Assembly (NCBI GenBank): GCA_003225365.1
Contig: QHZN01000218.1
Coordinates: forward strand, 1 to 35,449
DNA length: 35,449 bases
Direction: 5' to 3'
From: Acidobacteriota bacterium
GTDB lineage: Bacteria > Acidobacteriota > Terriglobia > UBA7540
Below, in pieces: positions 16,251 through 24,819 of this stretch (its first letter is position 1; each line of letters opens with the position of its first letter). The position numbers were made by a program, and so were the translations under genes. The notes under the pieces are model-generated. The model worked only from the letters and a program-made list of their open reading frames with translations, ran no database searches and had not been told where the DNA came from.

Positions 16251-17879
16251 TCAGCGTGAAACCTGGTGGCGGGCTTCGACTGGCAGTCCGGATTTTTCCC
16301 AGTCGGCAAGGCCTTCCTGGAAAACCTTCACTTTGTCGCGATTGAATCCGTGGGCCAACAGGATTCGCCCGGCGGCGCGCCCGGCGGCACAGACGTCGCC
16401 CGGCTTTCGCCCGCTTTCGTAAAGCACGAGGGTGCGGTCTTTGGGGAGGGTCGCCCAGTGCTTCTCCATTTCGTCGAGGGGGAGATTCTCGGCCCCCGCG
16501 ATGTGCTCGGCGGCGAATTCTCCAGCCGGGCGCACGTCCACGAACCAGGGCCTTCTCTGCCGAGTTCGGCTCGACGCGCTCTCAAACAGCGCCTTTGCCT
16601 CTGGCGTGTGAATCAAAGCGGCCTGCGGCTTCGAGGCCTCGTCGGCGCTACACGCGGTGGCGGTTTGGAATCCGGAGAGCGCCTGAGCTCCGGGGTTGGC
16701 GAGAAGTCCAGGAGTCAGAAGGGAACTCTGCGCGGGTTGTCCGGGAGATGCCTCGGGCGGCTGCGCGCCGCGTTGGGCAAATGCATGGTCAATCAATTGC
16801 GAGAACTGCGAAATGTCCAACGCCCCTTCGGCCATCTTGTCACCAATGAAGAAAGTCGGCGTTCTGCGGACACCCACAGCCATCCCGTCCTCAAAATCTC
16901 GCCGGACGCGCTTGGCCATTGTGCCGCTCCCCAGGCATTGCTTGAATTTGCCCATTTCGAGGCCCAGTTCCTGGGCATAGCGGAAAAGGGCGGGATCGCT
17001 CAGGTCGGTCTGGTTGTCATAGAACTTCTTCGCCGCTTCCCAGAATTTTCCCTGGTCGGCCGCGCATTCGCTCGCCTCGGCGGCCGTCTCGGCGTAAGGG
17101 TGGAGGGCCCAAACGGGATAATGCCTGAAAATGAGACGAATCCGGTCGCCGTACTTCGCCCGCACGGCCTCAACAGACTTCTGCACATCGCCGCAATAGG
17201 GACATTCGAAGTCGCCGAATTCAACCATGGTTACAAGCGCGTCAGAACTTCCCGTCCAGTGGCTGTCGGGCCGTACCAGGCGCTCGGCGAGCGCTTGGGG
17301 CGTTCCAGGCTGAGCGGGTGGCGGGGTTCCGTGCTTCACCAGCCAGGAAAAAGTCGGGATGCCGAACGCCACCGCGACTATCGAGAGGGACACCTGGCCG
17401 CGCCACCCCGCCAGGGCGGGCAGGGCGCGCGATTTTGTCCTGCCTTCAGTAGCCGACCGCGGCTCGGGCCGATAGGCGTCGAGCAAGGCCAGGGCAAAAA
17501 AGATCGTCACCGTAATCGCCGATGCTACGCACCAGGCGCACCAAGCGTGTATCACGAAGGCTTCAACGCCCGAGAGGTACAGTGAGGTCAGGAACCCCGC
17601 GCCGGAGACGGTGGCCGCGCTCAGGCGCAAGAACGCTCCCGGGCCGGGAAGCAGGGCTTCGGCAAACACGAGGAGCGCCAGCAGCCCGTACATCACCACG
17701 CCATACACGGGAGTGGGCAGCCCCAGGAAATGCGCAAACGGGCTTGCCCGCACCACGTCGCAGCCCGTGCCCATGCACACCATGGGCCTCGAAGGCGAAG
17801 TGTAGCTCCATAAGAGATACGAGGAGATGAACACTCCGCCGAGCGCCAGCGCTTGTAGAGCCAGCTTTCTCATGCGCAT
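16251..17879 (-). CDS. Fusion of VKOR, DsbA-like thioredoxin and degenerate rhodanese domains
   Basis: 542 residues. Residues 1-135 are a vitamin K epoxide reductase-like membrane domain with loop cysteines Cys35/Cys40 and the redox motif CAWC (114-117). Residues 205-370 are a DsbA-type thioredoxin with FECPYCG (Cys226/Cys229) and cis-Pro341 in RRTPTFF. Residues 440-535 are a rhodanese domain (WFVDVRPAGEFAAEHIAGAENLP), but the usual nucleophilic Cys is Glu488 in LYESG. VKOR-DsbA fusions are known to form disulfides in exported proteins; the added rhodanese is less usual. The start may be ATG 17879 or ATG 17873; neither has a clear ribosome-binding site. A nested palindrome lies about 40-80 bases upstream. 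Confidence 0.85.
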   Translation of the reverse strand: MRMRKLALQALALGGVFISSYLLWSYTSPSRPMVCMGTGCDVVRASPFAHFLGLPTPVYGVVMYGLLALLVFAEALLPGPGAFLRLSAATVSGAGFLTSLYLSGVEAFVIHAWCAWCVASAITVTIFFALALLDAYRPEPRSATEGRTKSRALPALAGWRGQVSLSIVAVAFGIPTFSWLVKHGTPPPAQPGTPQALAERLVRPDSHWTGSSDALVTMVEFGDFECPYCGDVQKSVEAVRAKYGDRIRLIFRHYPVWALHPYAETAAEASECAADQGKFWEAAKKFYDNQTDLSDPALFRYAQELGLEMGKFKQCLGSGTMAKRVRRDFEDGMAVGVRRTPTFFIGDKMAEGALDISQFSQLIDHAFAQRGAQPPEASPGQPAQSSLLTPGLLANPGAQALSGFQTATACSADEASKPQAALIHTPEAKALFESASSRTRQRRPWFVDVRPAGEFAAEHIAGAENLPLDEMEKHWATLPKDRTLVLYESGRKPGDVCAAGRAAGRILLAHGFNRDKVKVFQEGLADWEKSGLPVEARHQVSR

Positions 17880-17919
17880 CTATTTTACAGGAATTGTAGA
17901 GTCGGCGTCTCCGATTTCG

Positions 17920-17960
17920 AGAGCCCGATGGGCTCCATCGGAGCCCTGAAACCGGGCTCT
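17920..17960. repeat. Nested palindrome in the leader of the VKOR fusion gene
   Basis: Inner arms GGGCTCC (17930-17936) and GGAGCCC (17940-17946) have a 3-base loop. Outer arms AGAGCCC (17920-17926) and GGGCTCT (17954-17960) also pair. The surrounding region 17880-18206 (327 bases) has no gene I can support. The structure lies in the presumed 5' leader of the fusion gene and could be a regulatory hairpin or an end-of-transcript structure for the PilZ gene; there is no T-run. Confidence 0.5.
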
Positions 17961-18206
17961 CCGGCTTCATTGGGCGCTGACGGAGGCTGAAGGCCTTCGG
18001 CGGCGGATCTTCATTCAGGCCTTCAAGTGGAAACAAGCCACCAGAGGAAAGCGTGTAGCCCTGGTCGGTGTTTTTCTGACTGTGGGTCCGTCTACGAATT
18101 CACCGTGACTACCCGCTAAGGTATGGGCGGGGCGGCCCGGCCATGGATTTCAGCATCGCCCTCCGCCAGCTCGAAGGCGCACTCGCAGCCCGAGTCGAAA
18201 GGTGGC

Positions 18207-19034
18207 TCATTTCCTTGGTTCGAAAACAAGGCCGTAAACCGTGTTCCCATTTCCTTCCGCAGGGCGACCATGGACAATGCGCACGCGGGTTCCGGGAATT
18301 TCGTGCGACGGGTCGTAGGGAAATCGGACGGCGACTTGTTCGCCCAGGTGATAGCAGCAGCAGCTCGAAAACCCCAAACCGCCCCGGGAAACGTTCTCCG
18401 AACGAGTGATTTCCTCGCCCCCTTTTTCCGAGAAGACTTTCAGCGGCAATTGTACGTAAACCCGACGGTGCCGTCGCGGCGTGAAATTATCGATATGGAG
18501 GGCAACCGTGGGCTTGTCCTCTCTGCCTTCTGTTCTGACTGGCACATTCAGCTCCCAGTAGGACCAAGGCGTGGTGGCCTTACACCTCTCGCAAGGGAGG
18601 GCTACGAAGCCCAAGCCGCGGAGGCCCTCCACCTGCGAAAGGCTGAGTGGGACGAATCCGACAGTTCGGCAAAGCTGGCATTCGAGCAACGCCTTAGCGT
18701 CGGCTGGCGTCTCCGTTTTGCCCCAAACGCGGATCCCCCAGAAATCTTCGGCCCGGTCGAGGCAGGCAACGCCGTATTCCGCTTGCTCCGCGGATGGGGG
18801 CGTCGCCATCTCAACCACCTCGAAAACCGCCGGCCACCGGGCATGCGGGCCGACCAAAAGCACCTGCTGGCCGGGCCTCAGCCGCCGAGCAAGCCGTATG
18901 CGACCCCCGAAACGGTTGATGACCAGCGCTTGGGCGTCATCCTTAAAAGGCCGGCCTCGCGCGTCCAGGCCTTCGGCGGCGACAGGCACGGTCAAGTTCA
19001 ACCGATCCGATCGCCTCTTGTGAGTGGGTATCAA
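18207..19034 (-). CDS. Protein with two PilZ-like domains around a Cys4 zinc-ribbon-like segment
   Basis: 275 residues. The C-terminal part (185-275) is a good PilZ domain: RRHRR (187-191) followed by ENVSRGGLGF, matching the R-x-x-x-R and (D/N)-x-S-x-x-G c-di-GMP motifs. The N-terminal part (7-105) is a weaker PilZ-like copy with RRSDR but a decayed second motif (INRFGG). Between them, Cys119/Cys122 and Cys148/Cys151 form a CxxC-CxxC pair suited to zinc. The start is TTG at 19034, chosen because a GGGGGGAG tract lies about nine bases upstream and no ATG is available. It could be a c-di-GMP receptor for the polysaccharide locus or for motility; the link is inference from proximity. Confidence 0.8.
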   Translation of the reverse strand: MIPTHKRRSDRLNLTVPVAAEGLDARGRPFKDDAQALVINRFGGRIRLARRLRPGQQVLLVGPHARWPAVFEVVEMATPPSAEQAEYGVACLDRAEDFWGIRVWGKTETPADAKALLECQLCRTVGFVPLSLSQVEGLRGLGFVALPCERCKATTPWSYWELNVPVRTEGREDKPTVALHIDNFTPRRHRRVYVQLPLKVFSEKGGEEITRSENVSRGGLGFSSCCCYHLGEQVAVRFPYDPSHEIPGTRVRIVHGRPAEGNGNTVYGLVFEPRK

Positions 19035-19195
19035 TGATTTGCTCCCCCCCTAAAGAATTCTAGGCGCTGGCAGCCCAGCGCGGCTAGTGCCGTTCCATTT
19101 ATTTCTGGATAACTCCGCTCCAAGCAGCCACCCCCGCCCCCTGGTTCGGTCCCACCCTGCGGGGAGGCGCATGAGCACGTCACGCTTGAACGGGG

Positions 19196-19867
19196 CTAGC
19201 TTGCCTTGACCACCGTTAACGGCTCACGAAGGGAGAATCTAAGAACCGACTCGGCGGGCAAGACGATGTCTTTCTTGCCCGTCGCGTAGGCCGTTGCGGT
19301 GCCGCCGCCTGCGCCCGCCACGGCCCCTACGGCTGCGCCTTTCTTCCCTCCCAGCAGTGCTCCGAGCAAGGCGCCTCCCGCCGCGCCACCGCCAATCCAG
19401 GCGGAGTTGCGCTTCTTATGGGAGCGTCCGGCCAAGCCGTAGTCCGTAGTCACGACATTATAGGTTTTACCGTCGCCCTCAAGGGAAGTCAATGTGACGG
19501 CTAATTCCGGCGGAGTTTCCAGGTGTCCCGAAGCGCGTGCTGCCACAACCCGACCGGCTACTCGGGCGCCCTGGGGGATGGCCTCGATCCCATCCACAAC
19601 CAGTGGTTGATCGAGTGTGCCTGCGAAACTATCACCGTTGTGGCTGGACGCAGAACTGAGCGTCTCTTCTAATCGCACGCTGAATTCTGTCCCAGCCGCC
19701 ACGACCAGTTTCCGTTCGGTCGGGTGCTTCAGCCTATCCCAGAGACTCCTAGATGGCTCTTTGTTCGCCGCCTCCGTCTGGCTGTCAGCACCATTTCGGC
19801 AAGCGCCAACCAGGAAAAGGGTCGTGAATAAGACTGCTGCCAACATGAAACGAAAAGGATTACGCAT
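19196..19867 (-). CDS. Glycine-zipper lipoprotein
   Basis: 223 residues from ATG 19867, which has a strong GGGAGGT six bases upstream; the open frame extends further but that start is clearly right. The N-terminus MRNPFRFMLAAVLFTTLF leads to a lipobox LVGAC with lipid-attachment Cys23. Residues 60-150 look like a small beta domain (VVAAGTEFSVRLEETLSS, IPQGARVAGRV). Around residues 163-200 is a glycine-zipper stretch (GGGAAGGALLGALLGG and GAVAGAGGG), a possible membrane-inserting helix pair. Similar proteins are envelope lipoproteins of unknown role. It is probably transcribed alone. Function is unknown beyond envelope location. Confidence 0.8.
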   Translation of the reverse strand: MRNPFRFMLAAVLFTTLFLVGACRNGADSQTEAANKEPSRSLWDRLKHPTERKLVVAAGTEFSVRLEETLSSASSHNGDSFAGTLDQPLVVDGIEAIPQGARVAGRVVAARASGHLETPPELAVTLTSLEGDGKTYNVVTTDYGLAGRSHKKRNSAWIGGGAAGGALLGALLGGKKGAAVGAVAGAGGGTATAYATGKKDIVLPAESVLRFSLREPLTVVKAS

Positions 19868-20127
19868 GATAGACCTCCCAAAGCGTAGCCCAGCCCTTTT
19901 GGCATTGTCCCCAACCCGATTCCTGTGATGAACGAGGGGGAAATACCCCCGCGCAACCACTCCAACCTTCCCATTGGCCTGCAAATGCTTTGCCAACCCC
20001 CTACATCTACTAACTACCTTATTTTCGAACGTATTATGGACAATAGCCGAGCTATACTGGAAGAAATTCCGGGTTAATCTTCCTAGTTGCGTGTAGGAAT
20101 TCCCTGTATGTCCAAGCCTTCCAACTA

Positions 20128-22644
20128 CTACTTTTCTGTGGAAAGAATTGTGTGGTAGTCGTCAATCGTGACCTTCTCGGGGCGGAAAGGGAGTTTGACG
20201 TCGCCGGAGAAGGCGGTCGAACCTTTGACCTGAATAAAGCCTACCCGCATGACCTTTTGCTGGAAATGGACATAGAAGGGAACCTTCATGAAGAACGTCT
20301 CCGAAACTCCTGATTGTCTCAAAGTGAAGTGCAAGAGGGTCTTCCCATCGCCTGCATCCTTCAAATCGTAGCTGAAGTCGTAGTGGGGGACCTCCGTGCC
20401 GTACACCCACTCATTGAAGAACCAGTCCATTGGAGCGCCAAAATGCTTTTCGACGACGCGCTGAAAATCTTCGGTGGAGGCGTTCTTTGCGGCGTAGGTG
20501 GAAACGAAATCGCGCATCATCGTGATGAAACGCCCGTCGGGATTGGGCGAGCGGGTGTCCTCCATCATGGTTCGGAGCATCTCCAGCACGTAGGCACCCT
20601 TGCCGTAGATGAGCCACCGGGAGTTCCCGCCTTCCAGGTAGGAGTTCGTCTGATAGGCCAGAGATATCGGGCCAACGTCAACGATCCGGTGTCCCGCCGA
20701 GTTCTTTGAGAGCAGCCACTTGCGACGTTCGTCCCAAAAGGCTTTGAAGTTTTTCGGCTCGGAGGCCCGGATATAGAGCCCGGCGGAGAACTCCGCAAAT
20801 CCCTCCGAAAGCCATTGGTCATGATAAGTTTTCCAGCCGACCATGTGCCCCCACCATTGGTGCGAGATTTCGTGGACGGCGACGGTCTTGAAGAACTCGC
20901 GGATTTCGCCGCTGCCCTGCAAGCGCAGCGAATTCAGAGTGGTGGTATCCAAAAGCGACAGATAGGGCAGGTAGATGAGCGTCGGCCAGCTCTGGCCGAA
21001 AAAGCCCACTGGCTGTTCGCTTACCGAAATGGTTTTGAAAGGCAACGGCCCAAAGTAGTTTTCGTAATATTTGAAGGCCCCGAAACTCTTGTCGGCGGCA
21101 AGCTGAGCGCCGCTGGCAGTATTGAATCCGCCCGTCAGAATACCCGAGCCTCCGCCCTCGCTGCCCGTAATAGTGCCCGGCCCGCTTGGCGCGGCGCGGG
21201 AATTGTCCACCATATACTGAATTCCTTTGAGCTCGTCCGGGACTTCCTTGCCCGCATAGGCCGTCAAGGTCAAATTCGGGTCCGAGTGGGTCTTGGCGAC
21301 GAAGTTTCCGTAATTGAAGCCCACCACGCTATAGGGGATTTCTGACTCCCAGTCACTCTCGAGCACATTCCCCTCGACCTTATGGGACATCTCACGACCG
21401 GTAGCGACAAAGGTGAACTTCTTGGGCGAGCTAAAGTGCAGGACGAAGTGGGTACGGTCGTCAAAAGAGCCGAAACTTGGAAACCAGGACTCGCGGGCCC
21501 TCACGAAATAAAGGCCCGTGCCCATCTGCTCTGCGATGCGGGTTTCGCGCGTCGAGTCCTCTGCGTAAGTGATCTTCATTTTGTACGACTTCCCGGCCAC
21601 GGCAGGTTCCGGCAGGATGACCCATAAGTCGCTGTCGCGGTTGCGATCCTCCTGGATAAATTTCCAAGGCTTGCCGGTGCCGTCGGTAAGAGCGGAGACC
21701 CGCAACACTCCTTCGAGATTGACCGCCAGCACGCGCGGCGTCCCGCCCGGCACTTGGAAGTCCATCTCTGCGGTTGCAGACAGCCGGTTGCTGTTGTCCA
21801 ACTCGGCCGAAATCTGCTCTTCCGAGCAGTGGGCCAGGAGCGCCCGGTGGTCTGGGTGTGGGTTGGTTTTGTACTCCTCGGCCAGGTGGAAACCTGACCA
21901 CCATTCAGAATACTGGCCGTGCTTGTAGTGAATCAACTCCACTTCTTCGCCCGGCAACATCACAATCGAATCGCGGTTCCAACTGATTTGAAAAAACAAA
22001 TCATCGTAGTGGTCGCTCTTGATGTCGGCCAGAAACAAGCCCTTACTCGAAGGGTCTGTAAGGTCGGCCAGCATTCGCGCAGCGAGGTTGTTCATTTCGA
22101 AGGCGCCATTCGAGAGGTTCGACCACCACCCGTTCAGGTGTTCCTGATACTTCTTTTGTGCAGCTTGAAGGGCCTGGGTGGCGGCTCCCGCATCCGACCC
22201 TGGCCGCGCTTTGACGAGCTTGGCGAGCTCGTCCCAGGAATCATCGGTGAAAAAGAAGACTGCCTCCCGGAAGCTGTCAGTGAGCTTGGGAGCTTTAGTG
22301 AAGCGGCTGATTTGATGTTGGTCCATGGCCGTGGGGGGATCGAGCTCAAACGTCCCCTGACCCGTAAAGGCCGCTGCCACGACTCGGCCGCCGACGGGCC
22401 CAGCGAATGTCAGGTGGCCGGTTTGAAATGTGAATGTCCCCGCGTCCCGCTTGAAGACGGTGTTTTCCGTGACCCCACTCTGGTCGCTTCCTTGGAGCGT
22501 CCGCAGTTGGGAATAAATTGTCATGAGCTCGTCTGAAGAAGCCGTAGGGAGACCGGCGGGCTTTCCGGCGTGGCCGCCTGGCGCGCCGGCGGGCGTCGGC
22601 GCGGCCTGCGCTTGGCCCGCGCTGACACAGCCGAAAAAAACCAC
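20128..22644 (-). CDS. Exported M1-like zinc metallopeptidase (gluzincin)
   Basis: 838 residues from GTG 22644. The zinc site is HEISH (His591, Glu592, His595) with the third ligand Glu614 in QWLSEGFAEF, the HExxH-18-E spacing of the M1 clan. The exopeptidase GAMEN motif of true aminopeptidases is absent, so the specificity may differ. The N-terminus has a hydrophobic stretch ending AGQAQAAP, suggesting export. The frame remains open about 15 codons upstream of the GTG and reads like the rest of a signal peptide (RLSTTLVAFIVV), but contains no standard start codon; either the start is non-standard or a base is missing nearby. The gene is divergent from the GH127-like gene. Role: probably periplasmic or extracellular peptide degradation. 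Confidence 0.85.
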   Translation of the reverse strand: MVFFGCVSAGQAQAAPTPAGAPGGHAGKPAGLPTASSDELMTIYSQLRTLQGSDQSGVTENTVFKRDAGTFTFQTGHLTFAGPVGGRVVAAAFTGQGTFELDPPTAMDQHQISRFTKAPKLTDSFREAVFFFTDDSWDELAKLVKARPGSDAGAATQALQAAQKKYQEHLNGWWSNLSNGAFEMNNLAARMLADLTDPSSKGLFLADIKSDHYDDLFFQISWNRDSIVMLPGEEVELIHYKHGQYSEWWSGFHLAEEYKTNPHPDHRALLAHCSEEQISAELDNSNRLSATAEMDFQVPGGTPRVLAVNLEGVLRVSALTDGTGKPWKFIQEDRNRDSDLWVILPEPAVAGKSYKMKITYAEDSTRETRIAEQMGTGLYFVRARESWFPSFGSFDDRTHFVLHFSSPKKFTFVATGREMSHKVEGNVLESDWESEIPYSVVGFNYGNFVAKTHSDPNLTLTAYAGKEVPDELKGIQYMVDNSRAAPSGPGTITGSEGGGSGILTGGFNTASGAQLAADKSFGAFKYYENYFGPLPFKTISVSEQPVGFFGQSWPTLIYLPYLSLLDTTTLNSLRLQGSGEIREFFKTVAVHEISHQWWGHMVGWKTYHDQWLSEGFAEFSAGLYIRASEPKNFKAFWDERRKWLLSKNSAGHRIVDVGPISLAYQTNSYLEGGNSRWLIYGKGAYVLEMLRTMMEDTRSPNPDGRFITMMRDFVSTYAAKNASTEDFQRVVEKHFGAPMDWFFNEWVYGTEVPHYDFSYDLKDAGDGKTLLHFTLRQSGVSETFFMKVPFYVHFQQKVMRVGFIQVKGSTAFSGDVKLPFRPEKVTIDDYHTILSTEK

Positions 22645-22873
22645 TATGAACGCGACAAGAGTGGTGCTTAGGCGCCCCGTGACACCCTCTCAAAACTGCC
22701 AATCCGCCAATTGGACAGCACTCAAAATCGAGGTAACATGATCATAATCTGCAACATTAAGAAAGTCTACTAAAAGAGATACTTAACGGCGGGAATTCAA
22801 CCCCGCTCCTACCGCCAGGGCAAGAGCTACTTCAATCTGGTTTATAATCGCAAGAGTATTGGGGAGCAGAGGC
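22645..22873. promoter_or_regulatory. Divergent promoter region between the peptidase and GH127-like genes
   Basis: 229 bases between two divergent genes. On the plus strand a perfect TATAAT lies at 22843-22848, about 25 bases before the GH127-like ATG; no good -35 is seen. On the minus strand TATGAT (22746-22741) is a possible -10 for the peptidase. No clear operator is recognised. Confidence 0.45.
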
Positions 22874-24691
22874 ATGACTCGAAGGGATTTTCTGAAGAGG
22901 GCAGGCGCGAGTACGGCGGCGGGAGCGGTGCGGGCGACAAGGGGTATCAGTGCTGCTTGTCCGGCCGAGGAAGGCGAACGGCAAAGACTCTTCGCATTTA
23001 ATTACCCAGACGTGAAGCTGACCGGCGGGCCGCTGCTCGACCAATTCCAGCGCATTCACCGCGCGTACCTCACGCTCGACGAAGACCAAGTGCTCAAGGT
23101 TTATCGCCAGCGCGCGGGGCTTCCGGCGCCTGGGCCGGACATGGGGGGCTGGTACGACGCCAACGCATTCGCTCCCGGGCACTCCCTTGGGCAATACATT
23201 TCGGGCCTGGCGCGGTTCGCCTCGGCGACGGGCGATGAGCCGACGCGCGCCAAAGTCGAGCGTCTGGTTGCAGGCTTCTCTGCCACGCTTGGGGCCGATA
23301 ACAACTGTTACGCGAGTCGGAAGGCCTGGACGGAGTTTCCCGCTTACACTTATGACAAGCACCTGGTGGGCCTGCTCGACGCCTACCGATTTGCCGGCTC
23401 GGACTCCGCGCTCGACCTGATGCGGCGCGTGACAGCGGGCGCCCTCCGCTATCTCCCGTCGCGCGCTTACGACCGACAATTCGAAGCGCCAAAGCAATCT
23501 CCTGATGATGAGTCCTACACACTTCCGGAAAATCTCTTCTACGCTTACGAAGTGACGGGCGACGGCCAGTATCTGGAGATGGCGAAGAAGTTTCTGCTTG
23601 ACCGGACGTATTTTGCGCCGCTGTCGCACGGCGAAAACGTGCTGCCGGGCCGCCACGCTTACAGCCACGCCAATGCGCTGTGCTCGGCGGCGCGGGCTTA
23701 TCAGGCGCTCGGCGACCCGATGCATTTCGACACCATCCTCAACGCCTGGACGATGCTCGCGGACACCCAGTCGTTTGCCTCCGGCGGCTGGGGAGCAAAT
23801 GAGACTTTTGTTGAGCCGAATCACGGGAAGCTCGGAGAAATTCTGAATCAGACTCATGCGCATTTCGAAACACCCTGCGGCGCCTACGCGCACCTGAAGC
23901 TCGCTCGTTACCTACTTCGCTTCACCGCCGACTCACGCTATGGGGACGGCTTGGAGCGAGTGCTTTACAACACCGTACTCGGCGCCGAAGACCCACGCGG
24001 CGACGGGTACTTTTTCTATTATTCCGATTACCACCGATCCACTCAGAAAACTTATTTCCCGGATAAATGGCCTTGCTGCTCAGGGACGCTCCCTCAAGTC
24101 GTCGCGGATTACCTTATCAGCGCCTATTTCCAGAGTCCCGAAGGCATTTACATCAACCTTTATGCCCCGTCGGAATTGTCATTCAAAATTGGCGGCGAAG
24201 TTGCCCGGCTTATTCAGGAAACGCGCTACCCGGAGGAGGAATCGAGCTCCATTCACTTTGAGCTCGCCTCCCGGGTCGAGTTCTCTCTCTTTTTCCGGAT
24301 TCCCGTCTGGCTGCGCGAGGCCGCCGAAATCCGCGTCAACGGTGTCTGCGCCGGCGCGGAAACTCGCCCCGGGATGTTTGCGCGAATCAAGCGGCAATGG
24401 AAGTCGGGGGACACTGTTGATATCGTGTTGCCATTCTCATTCCGTTCCGAACCGATTGACGCACAACATCCGAAGACCGTGGCGCTGATGCGCGGTCCCT
24501 TGATGCTCGTTGCGCTCGAACCTCAGTTCGGCCTGCCGCAAGGGGCGCTTGCGGGGCAAGGCGCGTTCCAGCCGGTCCCTGGCCTCGCTCAAACCTTCGA
24601 CCTCCAAAGCGCCGGCGGGCGCGTTCGTTTCAAGCCTTTTTACCGCGTTCAGGAAGAAATCTATTCGACGTACTTCGAGCTCTCCGCATAA
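22874..24691 (+). CDS. GH127-like glycosidase (DUF1680), Tat-exported
   Basis: 605 residues from ATG 22874, which has GGGGAG seven bases upstream; an in-frame start at 22859 is less likely. The N-terminus MTRRDFLKRAG is a twin-arginine signal, so the protein is exported folded. The body is an (alpha/alpha)6 barrel of the DUF1680/GH127 type: PGHSLGQYISGLARFASATGD early, then HFETPCGAYAHLKLARYL (Glu332, Cys335) and WPCCSGTLPQVVADYL (Cys401, Cys402). Characterised GH127 beta-L-arabinofuranosidases use a Cys nucleophile and a Cys/Glu-bound zinc, and these residues fit. A C-terminal beta domain follows. It probably cleaves arabinofuranosyl or related residues from plant polysaccharides; exact substrate unknown. 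Confidence 0.88.
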   Translation: MTRRDFLKRAGASTAAGAVRATRGISAACPAEEGERQRLFAFNYPDVKLTGGPLLDQFQRIHRAYLTLDEDQVLKVYRQRAGLPAPGPDMGGWYDANAFAPGHSLGQYISGLARFASATGDEPTRAKVERLVAGFSATLGADNNCYASRKAWTEFPAYTYDKHLVGLLDAYRFAGSDSALDLMRRVTAGALRYLPSRAYDRQFEAPKQSPDDESYTLPENLFYAYEVTGDGQYLEMAKKFLLDRTYFAPLSHGENVLPGRHAYSHANALCSAARAYQALGDPMHFDTILNAWTMLADTQSFASGGWGANETFVEPNHGKLGEILNQTHAHFETPCGAYAHLKLARYLLRFTADSRYGDGLERVLYNTVLGAEDPRGDGYFFYYSDYHRSTQKTYFPDKWPCCSGTLPQVVADYLISAYFQSPEGIYINLYAPSELSFKIGGEVARLIQETRYPEEESSSIHFELASRVEFSLFFRIPVWLREAAEIRVNGVCAGAETRPGMFARIKRQWKSGDTVDIVLPFSFRSEPIDAQHPKTVALMRGPLMLVALEPQFGLPQGALAGQGAFQPVPGLAQTFDLQSAGGRVRFKPFYRVQEEIYSTYFELSA

Positions 24692-24819
24692 GGGGACATC
24701 AAGGGTTTTAATCCCGTCGTGAACCCGTCTTCGCAACGGTCGCACGAGAGTTCGAATGAAGAGCATTTGTCGGTGGAGAAATCGGCTTGGGTCTCGGTGA
24801 ACTGTCCGAACCGCGACTT

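Noticed and set aside
16266-17585. Long plus-strand open frame (439 codons) opposite the VKOR fusion gene
   Set aside because: It is the antisense of a gene with clear domains; it has no recognisable motifs, and high GC content makes such shadow frames common.
18123-19037. 304-codon plus-strand frame opposite the PilZ gene
   Set aside because: The minus-strand PilZ motifs and ribosome-binding site are convincing; the plus-strand protein has none.
22832-23893. Long minus-strand open frame opposite the GH127-like gene
   Set aside because: No family likeness, Arg-rich, and fully inside a well-supported gene on the other strand.
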